DNA of 64,000 nt from UBA6115 sp050953005. GTDB lineage: Bacteria; Bacillota; Clostridia; Christensenellales; Aristaeellaceae. A program made the translations under genes and the position numbers. The stretch covers positions 1 through 64,000 of the forward strand of contig JBMNLV010000002.1 in the NCBI GenBank assembly GCA_050953005.1. Direction: 5' to 3'. Position 1 is the stretch's first letter, and the number at the start of each line of letters is the position of its first letter. The notes beneath the pieces were generated by a model. The model made no database searches and had not been told where the DNA came from. It worked only from the letters and a program-made list of their open reading frames with translations. This document shows, piece after piece, positions 1 through 8,159 of this stretch.

Positions 1-33
1 GATGGAGTTCAGTATTAAGGTCTTTTAAGGGGT

Positions 34-63
34 CCGGGAATTTTTCTTCAGAAAAATCCCCGG
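34..63. terminator. Inverted repeat, possible terminator
   Basis: Two 13-base arms (34-46 and 51-63) pair with one mismatch around a 4-base loop. It lies just downstream of the minus-strand HD nucleotidase gene. Neither side has a long T run, so terminator function is a guess. Confidence 0.35.
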
Positions 64-102
64 CGCTTTTCCCGTCCCTGGCGTCCCCTCTTGTTTGCCC
101 GC

Positions 103-684
103 CTACCTTGAAATCTGATCCAGACTCATGCCAAATCCGGGCACAAACTCGCGGATGAAGTCCTGTACCTCGGGCAGGTCGATGGCGTGCAGGGTGGCCA
201 TGATGCTGTCCCTGGCTTCCAGAAACTCGTTATTGCCGGCCTTGGTTTCCTCCAGGCACTTGACGTAGCCGCAGAGGCGGTCGGCGGCCTTGACCAGGCG
301 CCATTCCCCGCTGTCCTGGTCGGGGTTGAGCAGGGGCTCGTAAGCGGGCTGCAAATCCTCCGGCAGCATCTGCTTGAGGCGCTGGATGGCGATGCGCTCG
401 ATCTTGTGGTACTCGGCCTTGATCTGCGGGTTGTTGTGCTTGACCGGGGTGGGCAGGTCGCCCGTGATGACCTCTGAAATGTCATGAAAGAGCGCCAGGG
501 CCATGACATGCTCGGCATTGTAGCTGCGCCCGTAGCGCGTGTTGCCGATCAGGGCCAGGGCGTGCGCGATCATGGCTGCCTGCATAGCATGCTCCATGTC
601 GTTCTCGGGGATCAGGTTGCGCATCAGTCCCCAGCGCCGGATCAGCTTCATCCGGGACAGGTAGGCGAAAAAATGGTATGCCAA
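103..684 (-). CDS. yfbR: HD-domain 5'-deoxynucleotidase, YfbR family
   Basis: Predicted metal-dependent phosphohydrolase that removes phosphate from deoxynucleoside 5'-monophosphates in the cytoplasm. The protein follows E. coli YfbR closely: an N-terminal HFFAYLSR stretch, an ENDMEHAMQ histidine, then FHDISEVITGDLPTPVK with the HD pair, and AAGNNEFL-like and FVPGF-like segments near the C-terminus. I chose the TTG start at 684 because AAAGGAG lies 8 bases upstream and because it gives MAYHFFAYLSR, the same N-terminus as the family. An ATG at 729 would add 15 residues without a ribosome binding site. Length (about 193 residues) fits the family (about 200). Confidence 0.85.
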   Translation of the reverse strand: MAYHFFAYLSRMKLIRRWGLMRNLIPENDMEHAMQAAMIAHALALIGNTRYGRSYNAEHVMALALFHDISEVITGDLPTPVKHNNPQIKAEYHKIERIAIQRLKQMLPEDLQPAYEPLLNPDQDSGEWRLVKAADRLCGYVKCLEETKAGNNEFLEARDSIMATLHAIDLPEVQDFIREFVPGFGMSLDQISR

Positions 685-824
685 GGCGTTTTCTCCTTTG
701 GTTTCAAATCGTGGTGTTTGCCGTTTCAAAACATCAACCGCATACGGGGCGCGGAATTCAATTTTTCGCCCGGGGTCAATGTTTCTGAAACGATTGGCGT
801 CAGGATAAGACCTCCCGGCGCCCG

Positions 825-1337
825 CTACTCTTCCTTTTGCGGGATCCTGATCAGGGTGGCCTCACGCCCGATGCCCGGCAGGAAGCGCCGCGTGAAATCC
901 TGGCTGCTCATCTCGAGCGAGGCGGTGTTGACGCCCGGGTGAAACCACAGGCGCTCATAATCCAAAAGCTCCGCGTCCACCACAAGCTGTACGCGCTTTT
1001 CAGCGTCAAACAACAAGCCCAGCGGGCTGACCGCGCCTTTGTCCAGGCCGAGAAAATCCGGCAGCTTCTCTTCAGGCGCGAAGGAAAGGCGGGAGACGCC
1101 CAGCAGCTTGCTGACCACGGCCGTGCGGAAGGCGCGCCGGGGCGCCAGCAGCAGCAGGTAAAAGGCTGTCCGCTGGCGGTTGCACAAAAAGACGTTCTTG
1201 GGCATGGTAGCGCGCTCCGGGTCCAGGCCGGGGGTGGTCAGGCACTCCTCAATGGTCCACTTGGGCTCATGCTCAAACAGCGTGTAGGGAATGCCCATCC
1301 GCGTGAGCGCGTCTAAAATCGCTGCCTTGTTATTCAT
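825..1337 (-). CDS. Prolyl-tRNA editing protein (YbaK/ProX-like)
   Basis: A 170-residue stand-alone YbaK/aa-tRNA-deacylase domain. Family members hydrolyse mischarged Ala-tRNA(Pro) or Cys-tRNA(Pro), supplementing prolyl-tRNA synthetase. Recognisable features are the MPKNVFLCNR strand near residues 45-55, the VVSKLLG segment with the conserved lysine, the SPLGLLFD motif and the WFHPGVNTAS motif at the C-terminal third, typical of ProX/PrdX-type proteins. The start at 1337 overlaps the 3' end of rarA by 8 bases, so the two genes are probably co-transcribed and translationally coupled. Which misacylated tRNA it acts on cannot be told from sequence. Confidence 0.85.
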   Translation of the reverse strand: MNNKAAILDALTRMGIPYTLFEHEPKWTIEECLTTPGLDPERATMPKNVFLCNRQRTAFYLLLLAPRRAFRTAVVSKLLGVSRLSFAPEEKLPDFLGLDKGAVSPLGLLFDAEKRVQLVVDAELLDYERLWFHPGVNTASLEMSSQDFTRRFLPGIGREATLIRIPQKEE

Positions 1338-2634
1338 CGGTATCCTTCTTTTTCTTCAGGCCGTTTTCAAAGCCCAGCTGCCCGGGGCGGTAGTAGACCC
1401 TGTCCTCAAAGCCCTCGGGCATGTAATTTTGGCGGACCCAGTGCCCGGGAAAATCGTGGGGGAAGAGATAGCCCGCGCCGTTGCCCAGGCGGGACGCGCC
1501 CTGGTAGTGGGTATCGCGCAGCGCGACGGGCACCTCGCCCAGCTGCCCGCGCTCGGCATCGGCCATGGAGGCGTTCATGGCGTTGACCACGGTATTGGAC
1601 TTGGGCGCCATGCAAATGTAGATAATGGCCTGGGTAATGGCCAGCCGGGCTTCGGGCAGGCCCACAAATTCCAGCGCCTGCGCCGCGCTGACCGCCTGCA
1701 CCAGCGCCTGGGGATCGGCCAGGCCCACATCCTCACTGGCGTGGGCGATCATCCGCCGCACGATCAGGCGCGGGTCGCAGCCCGCGTACAGCAGGCGCGC
1801 CGCCCACAGCAGGGCGGCGTCGGGGTCGGAGCCTCGCAGGGATTTGCAAAAGGCGGAGAGCATATCGTAATAGAGCGTCTCGTCCACGCGCATCATGGGT
1901 TTTTGGATGCTGTCCTCGGCAATCCGCCGGGTGATATGGATGCCGTCCGCCCCTGTGGGCGTGCTCAGCGCTGCCAGCTCCAGCGCGTTGAGCGCGGTGC
2001 GCACATCCCCTGCGGCTACCTGCACCCAGTGCTCCAGCGCCTCTTCCTCCACCCGGATGTTCAGGCTGCCCAGCCCGCGCTGGGCGTCCTTCAGGGCGGC
2101 GTTTAGCGCCTGGCGCACCTCGCTGTCGCCCAGGCGGAAAAACTGGAAGACGCGGCAGCGGCTGACGATGGCTGGCGTCATCGCGATCATGGGGTTCTCA
2201 GTGGTCGAGCCGATGAAGCGGATCAGGCCCTCCTCAATCGCGGGCAGGATGGAGTCCGACTGCGCCTTGCTCCAGCGGTGGCACTCGTCCAGCAGCAGGT
2301 AGGTGTGCTGGCCGTACATGTCCCGGCGCTCGCGCGCGGCCCTGATGACCTCGCGCACCTCGCCCACACCGCTGGTGACCGCGTTGAGGCGCTCAAAATG
2401 GCCCCTGGTGGTCTGGGAAATCACATAGGCCAGGGTGGTCTTGCCGCAGCCGGGGGGCCCGTAGAAGATGCTGGAGGTCAGCTGGTCGGCCTCAATCGCG
2501 CGGCGCAGCAGGCGGCCCTTGCCCACCAGGTGCTCCTGGCCCAGAAACTCCTCCAGGCTGCGCGGGCGCATGCGGTCGGCCAGCGGCCGGCCCTGCTGCG
2601 CGGACTGGCTGAAGTCAAACAGGCTCATGCTCAT
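1330..2634 (-). CDS. rarA: Replication-associated recombination protein A (RarA/MgsA), AAA+ ATPase
   Basis: Clamp-loader-like AAA+ ATPase of 434 residues, the usual size of RarA. It acts at stalled replication forks. Walker A GPPGCGKT lies at about residues 59-66 and Walker B LLLDECHR at about 113-120, followed by sensor motif STTENP, an arginine-finger region SRCRVF, and the C-terminal tetramerisation part with RMIAHASEDVGLADP, which is diagnostic for this family. The 5' end overlaps the nitroreductase-like gene by 20 bases and the 3' end overlaps the prolyl-tRNA editing gene by 8 bases, so these form one minus-strand operon. ATGs at 2634 and 2628 are both possible starts. Confidence 0.95.
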   Translation of the reverse strand: MSMSLFDFSQSAQQGRPLADRMRPRSLEEFLGQEHLVGKGRLLRRAIEADQLTSSIFYGPPGCGKTTLAYVISQTTRGHFERLNAVTSGVGEVREVIRAARERRDMYGQHTYLLLDECHRWSKAQSDSILPAIEEGLIRFIGSTTENPMIAMTPAIVSRCRVFQFFRLGDSEVRQALNAALKDAQRGLGSLNIRVEEEALEHWVQVAAGDVRTALNALELAALSTPTGADGIHITRRIAEDSIQKPMMRVDETLYYDMLSAFCKSLRGSDPDAALLWAARLLYAGCDPRLIVRRMIAHASEDVGLADPQALVQAVSAAQALEFVGLPEARLAITQAIIYICMAPKSNTVVNAMNASMADAERGQLGEVPVALRDTHYQGASRLGNGAGYLFPHDFPGHWVRQNYMPEGFEDRVYYRPGQLGFENGLKKKKDTDE

Positions 2635-3379
2635 CTTTGATCTGCACCAAAAAGCTTTTGTTGTCGGCGCCCTGGCGCCAGGCGCGCGCCTGCTCGTTCA
2701 GGGCGCATTCCAGGTGCATCAGCGCGATGCCGGTGTCAATGCTGTCGCGTTTTTTGCCCTCAAAGCGCAGTGTCCGCCCGCTGAAGCTGATGCGCCAGGG
2801 CTGGCGGTTGACGGCGGAGGGCGCGAAGCGCATGGCTTCAGCCGCGTTGTAGGCCCAGAAGGGCCACAGGGTGGGATCATCGGGGCTGAAAGAGGTCAGG
2901 ATGCGGCGGCGGCTTTTGCGCGCCCCCTCTGGATCCCGCGGCAGGCCGAAGGGCATGACAGCCAGGATTTTTTCGTTTGGCCGGGCGCTGGCCGCGGCGA
3001 CCAGGCGGCGGTAATTGCCGGTGATCCAGCAGCCCTGCAGGCCCTGGTGGACCAGCTCCAGCTGGAAAGCCTGCCCGCTGATGCCGCCCAACAGCGCGTT
3101 GTCCCGGGCAGCCTTGTCCGCCAGGATGACGGCGTATTGCGCAAGGCCCTTGAACTGCGGAAACAGCGGCACGGGAAAAATCAGATCCTGCGCGCCTTCG
3201 CGCTCCAGCGCGATGCGGATGCCGGGCAGGCACACGCTTGCGGCGGTATATTCCATCGCGGCCCACTCGGCGGCGGGGGCGGGTGCCAAATAATCTCTGC
3301 AGCTGAAGCGGCGCGGGATGGCGGCCAGCCAGCGCTTGAGCTGGGCAAGGCTGTAAAAGCCTTCAAAGGGCAAAGCCAT
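2615..3379 (-). CDS. Nitroreductase-like flavoprotein (TM1586-type)
   Basis: Predicted FMN-binding oxidoreductase of the putative TM-nitroreductase group, about 254 residues. The sequence shows the SCRDYLAPAP segment after the N-terminal helix, a LFPQFKGLAQYAVILAD core, GLQGCWITGNY, and a second half with FAPSAVNRQPW, which resembles the flavin-contacting SARNxQPW motif. The start at 3379 is chosen because AAGGAGG lies 5 bases upstream; an in-frame ATG at 3445 has no such site. It is the first gene of the minus-strand operon running into rarA. The physiological substrate is unknown. Confidence 0.75.
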   Translation of the reverse strand: MALPFEGFYSLAQLKRWLAAIPRRFSCRDYLAPAPAAEWAAMEYTAASVCLPGIRIALEREGAQDLIFPVPLFPQFKGLAQYAVILADKAARDNALLGGISGQAFQLELVHQGLQGCWITGNYRRLVAAASARPNEKILAVMPFGLPRDPEGARKSRRRILTSFSPDDPTLWPFWAYNAAEAMRFAPSAVNRQPWRISFSGRTLRFEGKKRDSIDTGIALMHLECALNEQARAWRQGADNKSFLVQIKDEHEPV

Positions 3380-3460
3380 ACCGTCCTCCTTCGTTGTTTT
3401 GATCTGTATACAGTGTAGCACAGCGCGGCGGCTGAATTCAATCAAACGGCCTCAAGGCTC

Positions 3461-3486
3461 GGGGGCACCCCTTGCGGAATGCCCCC
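3461..3486 (-). terminator. Possible terminator hairpin after serS
   Basis: GGGGGCA at 3461-3467 pairs with TGCCCCC at 3479-3485 just past the serS stop codon. There is no T run on the minus strand, so this is only a candidate. Confidence 0.35.
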
Positions 3487-3511
3487 GTCAGCGCGCTGCG
3501 TGCTCAAGGCA

Positions 3512-4792
3512 TCAGCCAATGCGCTCCTTGCCGCCCATGTAGGGACGCAGGGCTTTGGCAATCAGAACGCTGCCGTCCTCCTGCAGGTTGTTTTCCAGGT
3601 AGGCGATCAGCATGCGCGGGGGCGCGACCACCGTATTGTTGAGGGTATGCGGGATAAAACGCTTGCCTTCCTCATCCCTGGCGCGGATTTGCAGCCGCCG
3701 GGCCTGGGCGTCGCCCAGGTTGGAGCAGGAGCCCACCTCAAAATATTTCTGCTGGCGCGGCGACCAGGCCTCCACATCGCAGGAGACGACCTTAAGATCG
3801 GCCAGATCCCCGGTGCAGCAGGCCAGGGTGCGCACGGGGATGTCCAGGGTGCGGAAGAAGTCCACGGTGTTCTGCCAGAGATTCTCATACCACATCATGC
3901 TGTCCTCGGGCCTGCACACCACCACCATCTCCTGCTTTTCAAACTGGTGGATGCGGTAAACGCCGCGCTCCTCAATGCCATGGGCGCCTACCTCCTTGCG
4001 GAAGCAGGGAGAATAGCTGGTCAGCGTCTGTGGCAGCTCATCGGCGCTCAGGATGGTATCGATAAATTTGCCGATCATGGAGTGCTCGGAGGTGCCGATC
4101 AGGTACAGGTCCTCTCCCTCGATCTTGTACATCATGTTCTCCATTTCGGCGAAGGACATGACGCCGGTCACTACCTCAGAGCGGATCATGAACGGCGGGA
4201 TATAGTAGGTAAAGCCGCGGTCGATCATAAAATCCCGCGCGTAGGACAGCACGGCGGAGTGCAGCCGGGCGATATCGCCCTTGAGGTAGTAAAAACCGCT
4301 GCCGCTGGTCTTGCGCGCCGAATCCAGGTCGATGCCGCTGAGCCGCTCCATGATGTCCACATGGTAGGGGATCTCATAAGCGGGCACAAGCGGCTCGCCA
4401 AAGCGCTGCATTTCCACATTCTCGCTGTCGTCCCGTCCCAGGGGCACGGACGGGTCCATGATCTGCGGGATTTGCAGCATGACCTCGCGCAGCTGGGCTT
4501 CATACTCCGATTCTTTGGTTTCCAGGTCGGCCAGCTCCTGCTGCAGATCTCTGACCTGCTGCTTGACGGCCTCGGCCTCTTCCTTTTTTCCCTTTTGCAT
4601 CAGCCCGCCGATTTCCTTGGACAGGCTGTTGCGCTGGGCGCGGAGGGTGTCCGCGCGCAGGATGGCCTCGCGGTTGAGCTTGTCCAGCTCCAGCGCCTGG
4701 TCCACCAGGGGCAGGCGCTGGTCCTGAAACTTTCGCTTGATGTTCTCCCTGACCAGGCCAGGGTTGTTGCGGAGCAGTGCGATGTCGATCAT
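3512..4792 (-). CDS. serS: Seryl-tRNA synthetase
   Basis: Class II aminoacyl-tRNA synthetase that charges tRNA(Ser) with serine. The 426-residue protein has the expected layout: an N-terminal coiled-coil tRNA-binding arm (about residues 25-105, charged heptads), then the catalytic core with the LIGTSEHSMIGKF region, motif 2 CFRKEVGAHG, the QFEKQEMVVV segment and motif 3 near the C-terminus (NNTVVAPPRMLIAYLENN). It is preceded by a T-box leader on the same strand, which indicates control by uncharged tRNA(Ser). Two tRNA(Ser) genes lie about 1.4 kb away on the other strand. Confidence 0.97.
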   Translation of the reverse strand: MIDIALLRNNPGLVRENIKRKFQDQRLPLVDQALELDKLNREAILRADTLRAQRNSLSKEIGGLMQKGKKEEAEAVKQQVRDLQQELADLETKESEYEAQLREVMLQIPQIMDPSVPLGRDDSENVEMQRFGEPLVPAYEIPYHVDIMERLSGIDLDSARKTSGSGFYYLKGDIARLHSAVLSYARDFMIDRGFTYYIPPFMIRSEVVTGVMSFAEMENMMYKIEGEDLYLIGTSEHSMIGKFIDTILSADELPQTLTSYSPCFRKEVGAHGIEERGVYRIHQFEKQEMVVVCRPEDSMMWYENLWQNTVDFFRTLDIPVRTLACCTGDLADLKVVSCDVEAWSPRQQKYFEVGSCSNLGDAQARRLQIRARDEEGKRFIPHTLNNTVVAPPRMLIAYLENNLQEDGSVLIAKALRPYMGGKERIG

Positions 4793-4794
4793 GA

Positions 4795-5034
4795 TTGTTC
4801 TCTCCTTCCGAAATTAAAAGCCTTCTGTCCTTATGGGACGGAAGGCTCCGCGTTGCCACCCAGATTGCCGCGCCGAGGTTCTTCAGCGTAACGGCCACTC
4901 TTTGCGCTGCAGGGGGCGCACCCCGGCCGCTCCTCACGGCCCGCTCACGGGCGGAAAGCCATCCCCGCTGCCGCCTTGCACCATCCGGCGGCTCTCTTGA
5001 AGCGGTTGTCCGGCAGTTTCCCGGTCATCGCGAT
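4795..5034 (-). promoter_or_regulatory. T-box riboswitch leader of serS
   Basis: On the minus strand the leader holds the T-box sequence GGTGGCAACGCGGAG (complement of 4846-4860) followed by a 12-bp terminator stem (4819-4847) and a T-rich run just before the serS ribosome binding site. The 5' arm of the terminator overlaps the end of the T-box, as needed for the antiterminator switch. The Stem I apical region is recognisable at 4970-4997 (AGAGAG, then GGTGCAAGG between GC arms). By family rule, uncharged tRNA(Ser) binds and prevents termination. A serine codon (possibly TCC followed by G) should sit in the specifier loop; I could not fix it firmly. Confidence 0.88.
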
Positions 5035-5040
5035 AAATTG

Positions 5041-5069
5041 ATTATAGCATCCCTTGACAAAGCCCGCAA
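5041..5069 (-). promoter_or_regulatory. serS promoter
   Basis: On the minus strand, -35 TTGCGG (5064-5069) and -10 TATAAT (5041-5046) are separated by 17 bases and placed directly upstream of the T-box leader. Confidence 0.7.
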
Positions 5070-5168
5070 GCGCGGCTTGTTTTTCACGCCAACCGCTGCC
5101 CGCGGGAAAAGAATGTGGTATGATGGTCTGGCGCCACAGGCGCAATCCTCTAAGGACAAGGAAGGTTT

Positions 5169-6035
5169 ATGTATTACGCTTTAAGCATGCTGGCCGGGAT
5201 GCTTGTTTCGGTCATGGTGGTCTTCAACGGCCGCCTCAGCGAAATGGCCAGCCCGGGCTGGTCCCTGATCATTATCCATGTCTCAGGCATCCTGGCCGTC
5301 GGGCTGGCCATGCTGCTACGCAAAGACAGGCCGCGCATGGGCAGCCACCCGCCCTGGTGGTACATCGGCGGGCTGATTGGCATTGTGACCACGCTGTTCA
5401 ACCTGTACGCCTTCGGCCGCATCAGCGTTTCAGCCATGCTGGCCCTGGCCCTGCTGGGGGAGAGCCTGGCCAGCCTGGCGGCTGACCACGTCGGTTTTAT
5501 GGGCCTGCCTCGCCGGCCGATGCGCGCGGAAAAACTGCTGGGCGGGCTGGTCATCCTGGCCGGTATCCTCATCATGCTGACCGATTTTGAGCTGCTGGCG
5601 GTCATCCTGTCCCTGCTGGTCGGGATCAACGTGCTCTGGTCGCGCTTGGTCAACGCGCGGCTGGCACGCAGCGTGGGCATCTACTCGACAACGCTGGTCA
5701 ACTACCTGGTCGGTTTGTTGGGCGCGCTGCTTGTTCTGCTGGTCTCCGGCGTTCATCCCCTGCCTGCTCTGGGCGGCCCTTTTACCAACTATCTGGGCGG
5801 CGCGCTTGGCGCCCTGATCGTGCTGATCAGCAATTTTGTTGTCGGCAGGATCGCTTCCTTCTACATGACGCTGGTCATGTTTGTGGGACAAGTCATGGCC
5901 AGCCTGCTGCTGGACATGATGCTGCTGGGTGCCTTTCCGGTGCGCATCGCACTGGGCGGGCTGCTCGTCCTGGCCGGGCTGACGCTCAGTCTCCTGCAGG
6001 ACCGCGCCCGCGCCCGCAAGGAAGCGGCGGGCTGA
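5169..6035 (+). CDS. DMT-superfamily transporter, duplicated DUF606/YdcZ type
   Basis: Integral membrane protein of 288 residues with about ten hydrophobic segments. It looks like two YdcZ/DUF606-type halves joined: each half opens with a short helix followed by a glycine-rich membrane run (residues about 3-20 and about 150-170), and ends with a LGGLLVLAG-like helix. The half-to-half similarity fits the inverted-repeat build of drug/metabolite transporters. AAGGA lies upstream of the ATG at 5169. It has no obvious operon partner: serS runs the other way and the tRNA genes downstream have their own promoter. The substrate is unknown. Confidence 0.75.
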   Translation: MYYALSMLAGMLVSVMVVFNGRLSEMASPGWSLIIIHVSGILAVGLAMLLRKDRPRMGSHPPWWYIGGLIGIVTTLFNLYAFGRISVSAMLALALLGESLASLAADHVGFMGLPRRPMRAEKLLGGLVILAGILIMLTDFELLAVILSLLVGINVLWSRLVNARLARSVGIYSTTLVNYLVGLLGALLVLLVSGVHPLPALGGPFTNYLGGALGALIVLISNFVVGRIASFYMTLVMFVGQVMASLLLDMMLLGAFPVRIALGGLLVLAGLTLSLLQDRARARKEAAG

Positions 6036-6062
6036 CCCGCGCGGAAACCGGCTGATTCGTGA

Positions 6063-6091
6063 TTGACAGGCTGACTTGCGCTTGCTATAAT
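6063..6091 (+). promoter_or_regulatory. Consensus promoter of the tRNA-Ser pair
   Basis: TTGACA (6063-6068), 17-base spacer, TATAAT (6086-6091): a perfect sigma-A consensus, 36 bases ahead of the first tRNA. It explains transcription of both tRNA genes as one unit. Confidence 0.9.
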
Positions 6092-6127
6092 GCATAAGCG
6101 TTTTGCGAAGCCCTGACGCGTTTACGC

Positions 6128-6216
6128 GGAGAGATGGCCGAGCGGTTGAAGGCGCTGGTCTTGAAAACCAGTGATGTCGAAAGGCACCGGGGGTTCGAAT
6201 CCCTCTCTCTCCGCCA
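6128..6216 (+). tRNA. tRNA-Ser (anticodon TGA)
   Basis: Acceptor arm GGAGAGA (6128-6134) pairs with TCTCTCC (6206-6212); discriminator G; CCA is encoded (6214-6216). The anticodon loop CTTGAAA lies between CTGGT and ACCAG, giving TGA at 6162-6164. A long variable arm and the GGTTCGAATCC T-arm confirm a class II serine tRNA. Confidence 0.97.
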
Positions 6217-6235
6217 TCCTCGCAAAGCCCGGCTT

Positions 6236-6326
6236 GGAGAAGTACCCAAGTGGCCGAAGGGGCTCCCCTGCTAAGGGAGTAGTACGTGAAAGCGTAGCGA
6301 GAGTTCAAATCTCTCCTTCTCCGCCA
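6236..6326 (+). tRNA. tRNA-Ser (anticodon GCT)
   Basis: Acceptor GGAGAAG (6236-6242) pairs with CTTCTCC (6316-6322); discriminator G; encoded CCA (6324-6326). The anticodon loop CTGCTAA lies between CTCCC and GGGAG, giving GCT at 6270-6272. It has a long variable arm and a GAGTTCAAATCTC T-arm. It lies 19 bases after the TGA isoacceptor. Confidence 0.97.
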
Positions 6327-6327
6327 A

Positions 6328-6360
6328 ATCCCGGCAGTTTTAAGGCTGCTGGGATTTTTT
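6328..6360 (+). terminator. Rho-independent terminator of the tRNA operon
   Basis: ATCCCGGCAG (6328-6337) pairs with CTGCTGGGAT (6346-6355, one G-T pair) and is followed by a run of T residues. Confidence 0.9.
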
Positions 6361-6406
6361 GTGCTGTTAACCGACTTAACTTATCGATGATTATTTACTC
6401 CTATTG

Positions 6407-7099
6407 TTATTTTATCACCCTTTCTGGATAATTTACGATGTAGATCAGCTCGTCAGCTGCTGCCGGGCGCCAGGTGTAGCCCTGCTTGTAAAATAGCGAG
6501 CCGGAGGGATCAAGCATGTAGATCACCGGGCCGTCCTCCGTCTCAACGGTGAATTCCTGGCTCGGGCGGACCCCGACAAGATCATGGATCCGCAACCGCT
6601 GCTCCCAGATGCCCAGCCCGTTTTCTTTCGCGTACTGCTGCGCTGCCACGAAAAACTTCTGGTACTTAATGTTTGGCGGGTAAATCTTCATCTGTCCGTA
6701 ACCCTGCTCCACCAAATGCAGGGTAAACAGCGTGCCGTCCTCCAGCCAAACATGGCAGAGCTGGCGGCCGTATACGTCTGTTTTTTCTTTGTCATACTCA
6801 AGATACACAGTCTTGCCGTCCAGCATCTGGCGTGTGTATTCGGACGCCTCGATCCCGCCCGGCTCCTCACCCTTTTGCGGGTGGACGGTCTCCGGCGTGT
6901 CCACAATGAGCATGCGGACTTTATGGGTGACCGGGATGCCGTCCTCCACCACCTGCGCCCAGATGGTGTCACCATCCACGACCTTCTCAACCACAGCCGG
7001 GATCAAGCCCTCTGGCATCGGCGGGCAGATCTCCAGGGCGGTGCCGGTCAATGCCAGCAGCACAAGGAGGATGACGATTATTTTCCGCATGTTGAGCAT
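6407..7099 (-). CDS. Exported thermonuclease-like protein (SNase fold)
   Basis: Putative secreted calcium-dependent nuclease of 230 residues. A hydrophobic N-terminal segment (about residues 5-25) resembles a signal peptide or membrane anchor. The SNase domain follows, with VVDGDTIW, RMLIVDTPET (the metal and catalytic region) and DVYGRQLCHVW, matching the Arg/Asp/Glu/Arg set of staphylococcal nuclease. About 60 residues after the domain are not recognised. The start overlaps the end of the upstream small Cys-rich gene (ATG at 7099 or 7090), which points to co-translation. It is the last gene of a three- or four-gene minus-strand cluster of exported proteins. Confidence 0.8.
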   Translation of the reverse strand: MLNMRKIIVILLVLLALTGTALEICPPMPEGLIPAVVEKVVDGDTIWAQVVEDGIPVTHKVRMLIVDTPETVHPQKGEEPGGIEASEYTRQMLDGKTVYLEYDKEKTDVYGRQLCHVWLEDGTLFTLHLVEQGYGQMKIYPPNIKYQKFFVAAQQYAKENGLGIWEQRLRIHDLVGVRPSQEFTVETEDGPVIYMLDPSGSLFYKQGYTWRPAAADELIYIVNYPERVIK

Positions 7100-7470
7100 G
7101 GCTTTTTGTACTGACGGTCCGGTACCTGCGAGGCGTCCAGCGTTATGATGTTGTCCTTGTTGCGGATATGCCTGCAGTTGGGATCCAGGTGGTAAACGCC
7201 CCCGTTTGGCGTGACGTAGACAATGTTGCCGCTGTAGTTTGTAGTCAGGCTTGCAAGCTGGTAAGCTTCTTGATTTGCCAGCTCTATAAAGGTTTCATCC
7301 CACTGCGCCTGCTCCGGGACGCTGAGCTTGCTGTACCACTCCTTGAACTCGTCAATCTGCGGCTGCATTTCCTTGCTGCTGTCCAGCGTGATCTTGCTAC
7401 CGGCGGCAAACGCAGTGAGCGCCAGGCAAAACACAGCCAGGAAAATAAGAAGTTTGCTTTTGTGCGTCAT
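7078..7470 (-). CDS. Small exported protein with Cys-x2-Cys C-terminal motif
   Basis: Function not known. The protein (about 130 residues) has a signal peptide (MTHKSKLLIFLAVFCLALTA) and ends in a short domain with VYVTPNGGVYHLDPNCRHI and PCSTCGK, a His/Cys pattern often attached to the C-terminus of SNase-like or other exported enzymes and likely to bind a metal. Its neighbour is in fact an SNase-like nuclease, so the two may be split parts of what is one chain elsewhere. I place the start at 7470 because of the signal peptide. An ATG at 7542 overlaps the preceding stop as ATGA and would add 24 residues; it cannot be excluded. Confidence 0.65.
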   Translation of the reverse strand: MTHKSKLLIFLAVFCLALTAFAAGSKITLDSSKEMQPQIDEFKEWYSKLSVPEQAQWDETFIELANQEAYQLASLTTNYSGNIVYVTPNGGVYHLDPNCRHIRNKDNIITLDASQVPDRQYKKPCSTCGK

Positions 7471-7538
7471 ATTATCCTGCAACGCCTCCTTATGCACTGA
7501 TCGGCCAATGGCTCCGGCGACTAAATCAACGGGCGTGG

Positions 7539-8159
7539 TCATTGGTTCTTATCAGGGATGATGAGAATAATATTAAGAAAATATGAAGTAACGACTTGTC
7601 CGTCTTTCAAAACAAGAGTAACAGCGTCTCCAATATCCACCTTATTTATTGTTAGATTGTCTCTTCCTTCTTTTATTCTCAATATACCTTGCTGTTTTTG
7701 CGAGTTTGATACAAGCAGGTATTCTCCAGGTGGTATGTGCACTCCAACCAATACACCACTATCGTCAACAAGTTTGTACCAATCTCCCGGAGAATGGATA
7801 AACGTTTTTTCGTTTTTAATCGGATTTATCAAGCCGTTTCGGTATTTTAATTCAAAGCTTTCTCCCTCGTTAATTGAGAAAACGCAAAGCCCGCCCTCTC
7901 CAGCGCTGGCAAATTCTAACAGTTCTTCTTCTTTACGGACGGCGATCGAACTGTACTTAAACGAGCGTTGTGATGTGTCTGCGTATAATGCATATATGCC
8001 GGGCGCAATATCAGAAGGGCACGCATATTCACCAACTTCAAATAGAACTGCATCAACTGGTATTTGTGGAGACGATGCACCACCAAGTGGTTCCGATGCG
8101 ATTGCGATTAGCGGCATAAAAATCATGGCCGCAAGGAATAGCGCGATTAATCTATTCAT
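7539..8159 (-). CDS. Exported protein of unknown function, AT-rich
   Basis: Not recognised. The 206-residue product begins with a clear signal peptide (residues 1-22, ending AIAS). The mature part has two related stretches, around YACPSDIAPGIYALY and GVHIPPGEYLLV, suggesting two beta-rich modules in which a charged residue and a PPG/APG turn precede a Y-L strand. Base composition is visibly richer in A and T than the neighbouring genes, suggesting recent acquisition. The ATG overlaps the stop of an upstream fragment (ATGA), and its own stop overlaps a possible ATG of the next gene, so the cluster was probably co-translated. Confidence 0.6.
   Translation of the reverse strand: MNRLIALFLAAMIFMPLIAIASEPLGGASSPQIPVDAVLFEVGEYACPSDIAPGIYALYADTSQRSFKYSSIAVRKEEELLEFASAGEGGLCVFSINEGESFELKYRNGLINPIKNEKTFIHSPGDWYKLVDDSGVLVGVHIPPGEYLLVSNSQKQQGILRIKEGRDNLTINKVDIGDAVTLVLKDGQVVTSYFLNIILIIPDKNQ

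Noticed and set aside
1291..2106. Long plus-strand open frame opposite rarA
   Set aside because: It is antisense to a clearly conserved gene, has low-complexity His/Gln/Arg-rich translation and no family resemblance; it arises from GC-rich codon bias.
3479..4891. 470-codon plus-strand frame opposite serS
   Set aside because: The serS reading frame and T-box leader on the other strand explain this region; the antisense product shows no motifs.
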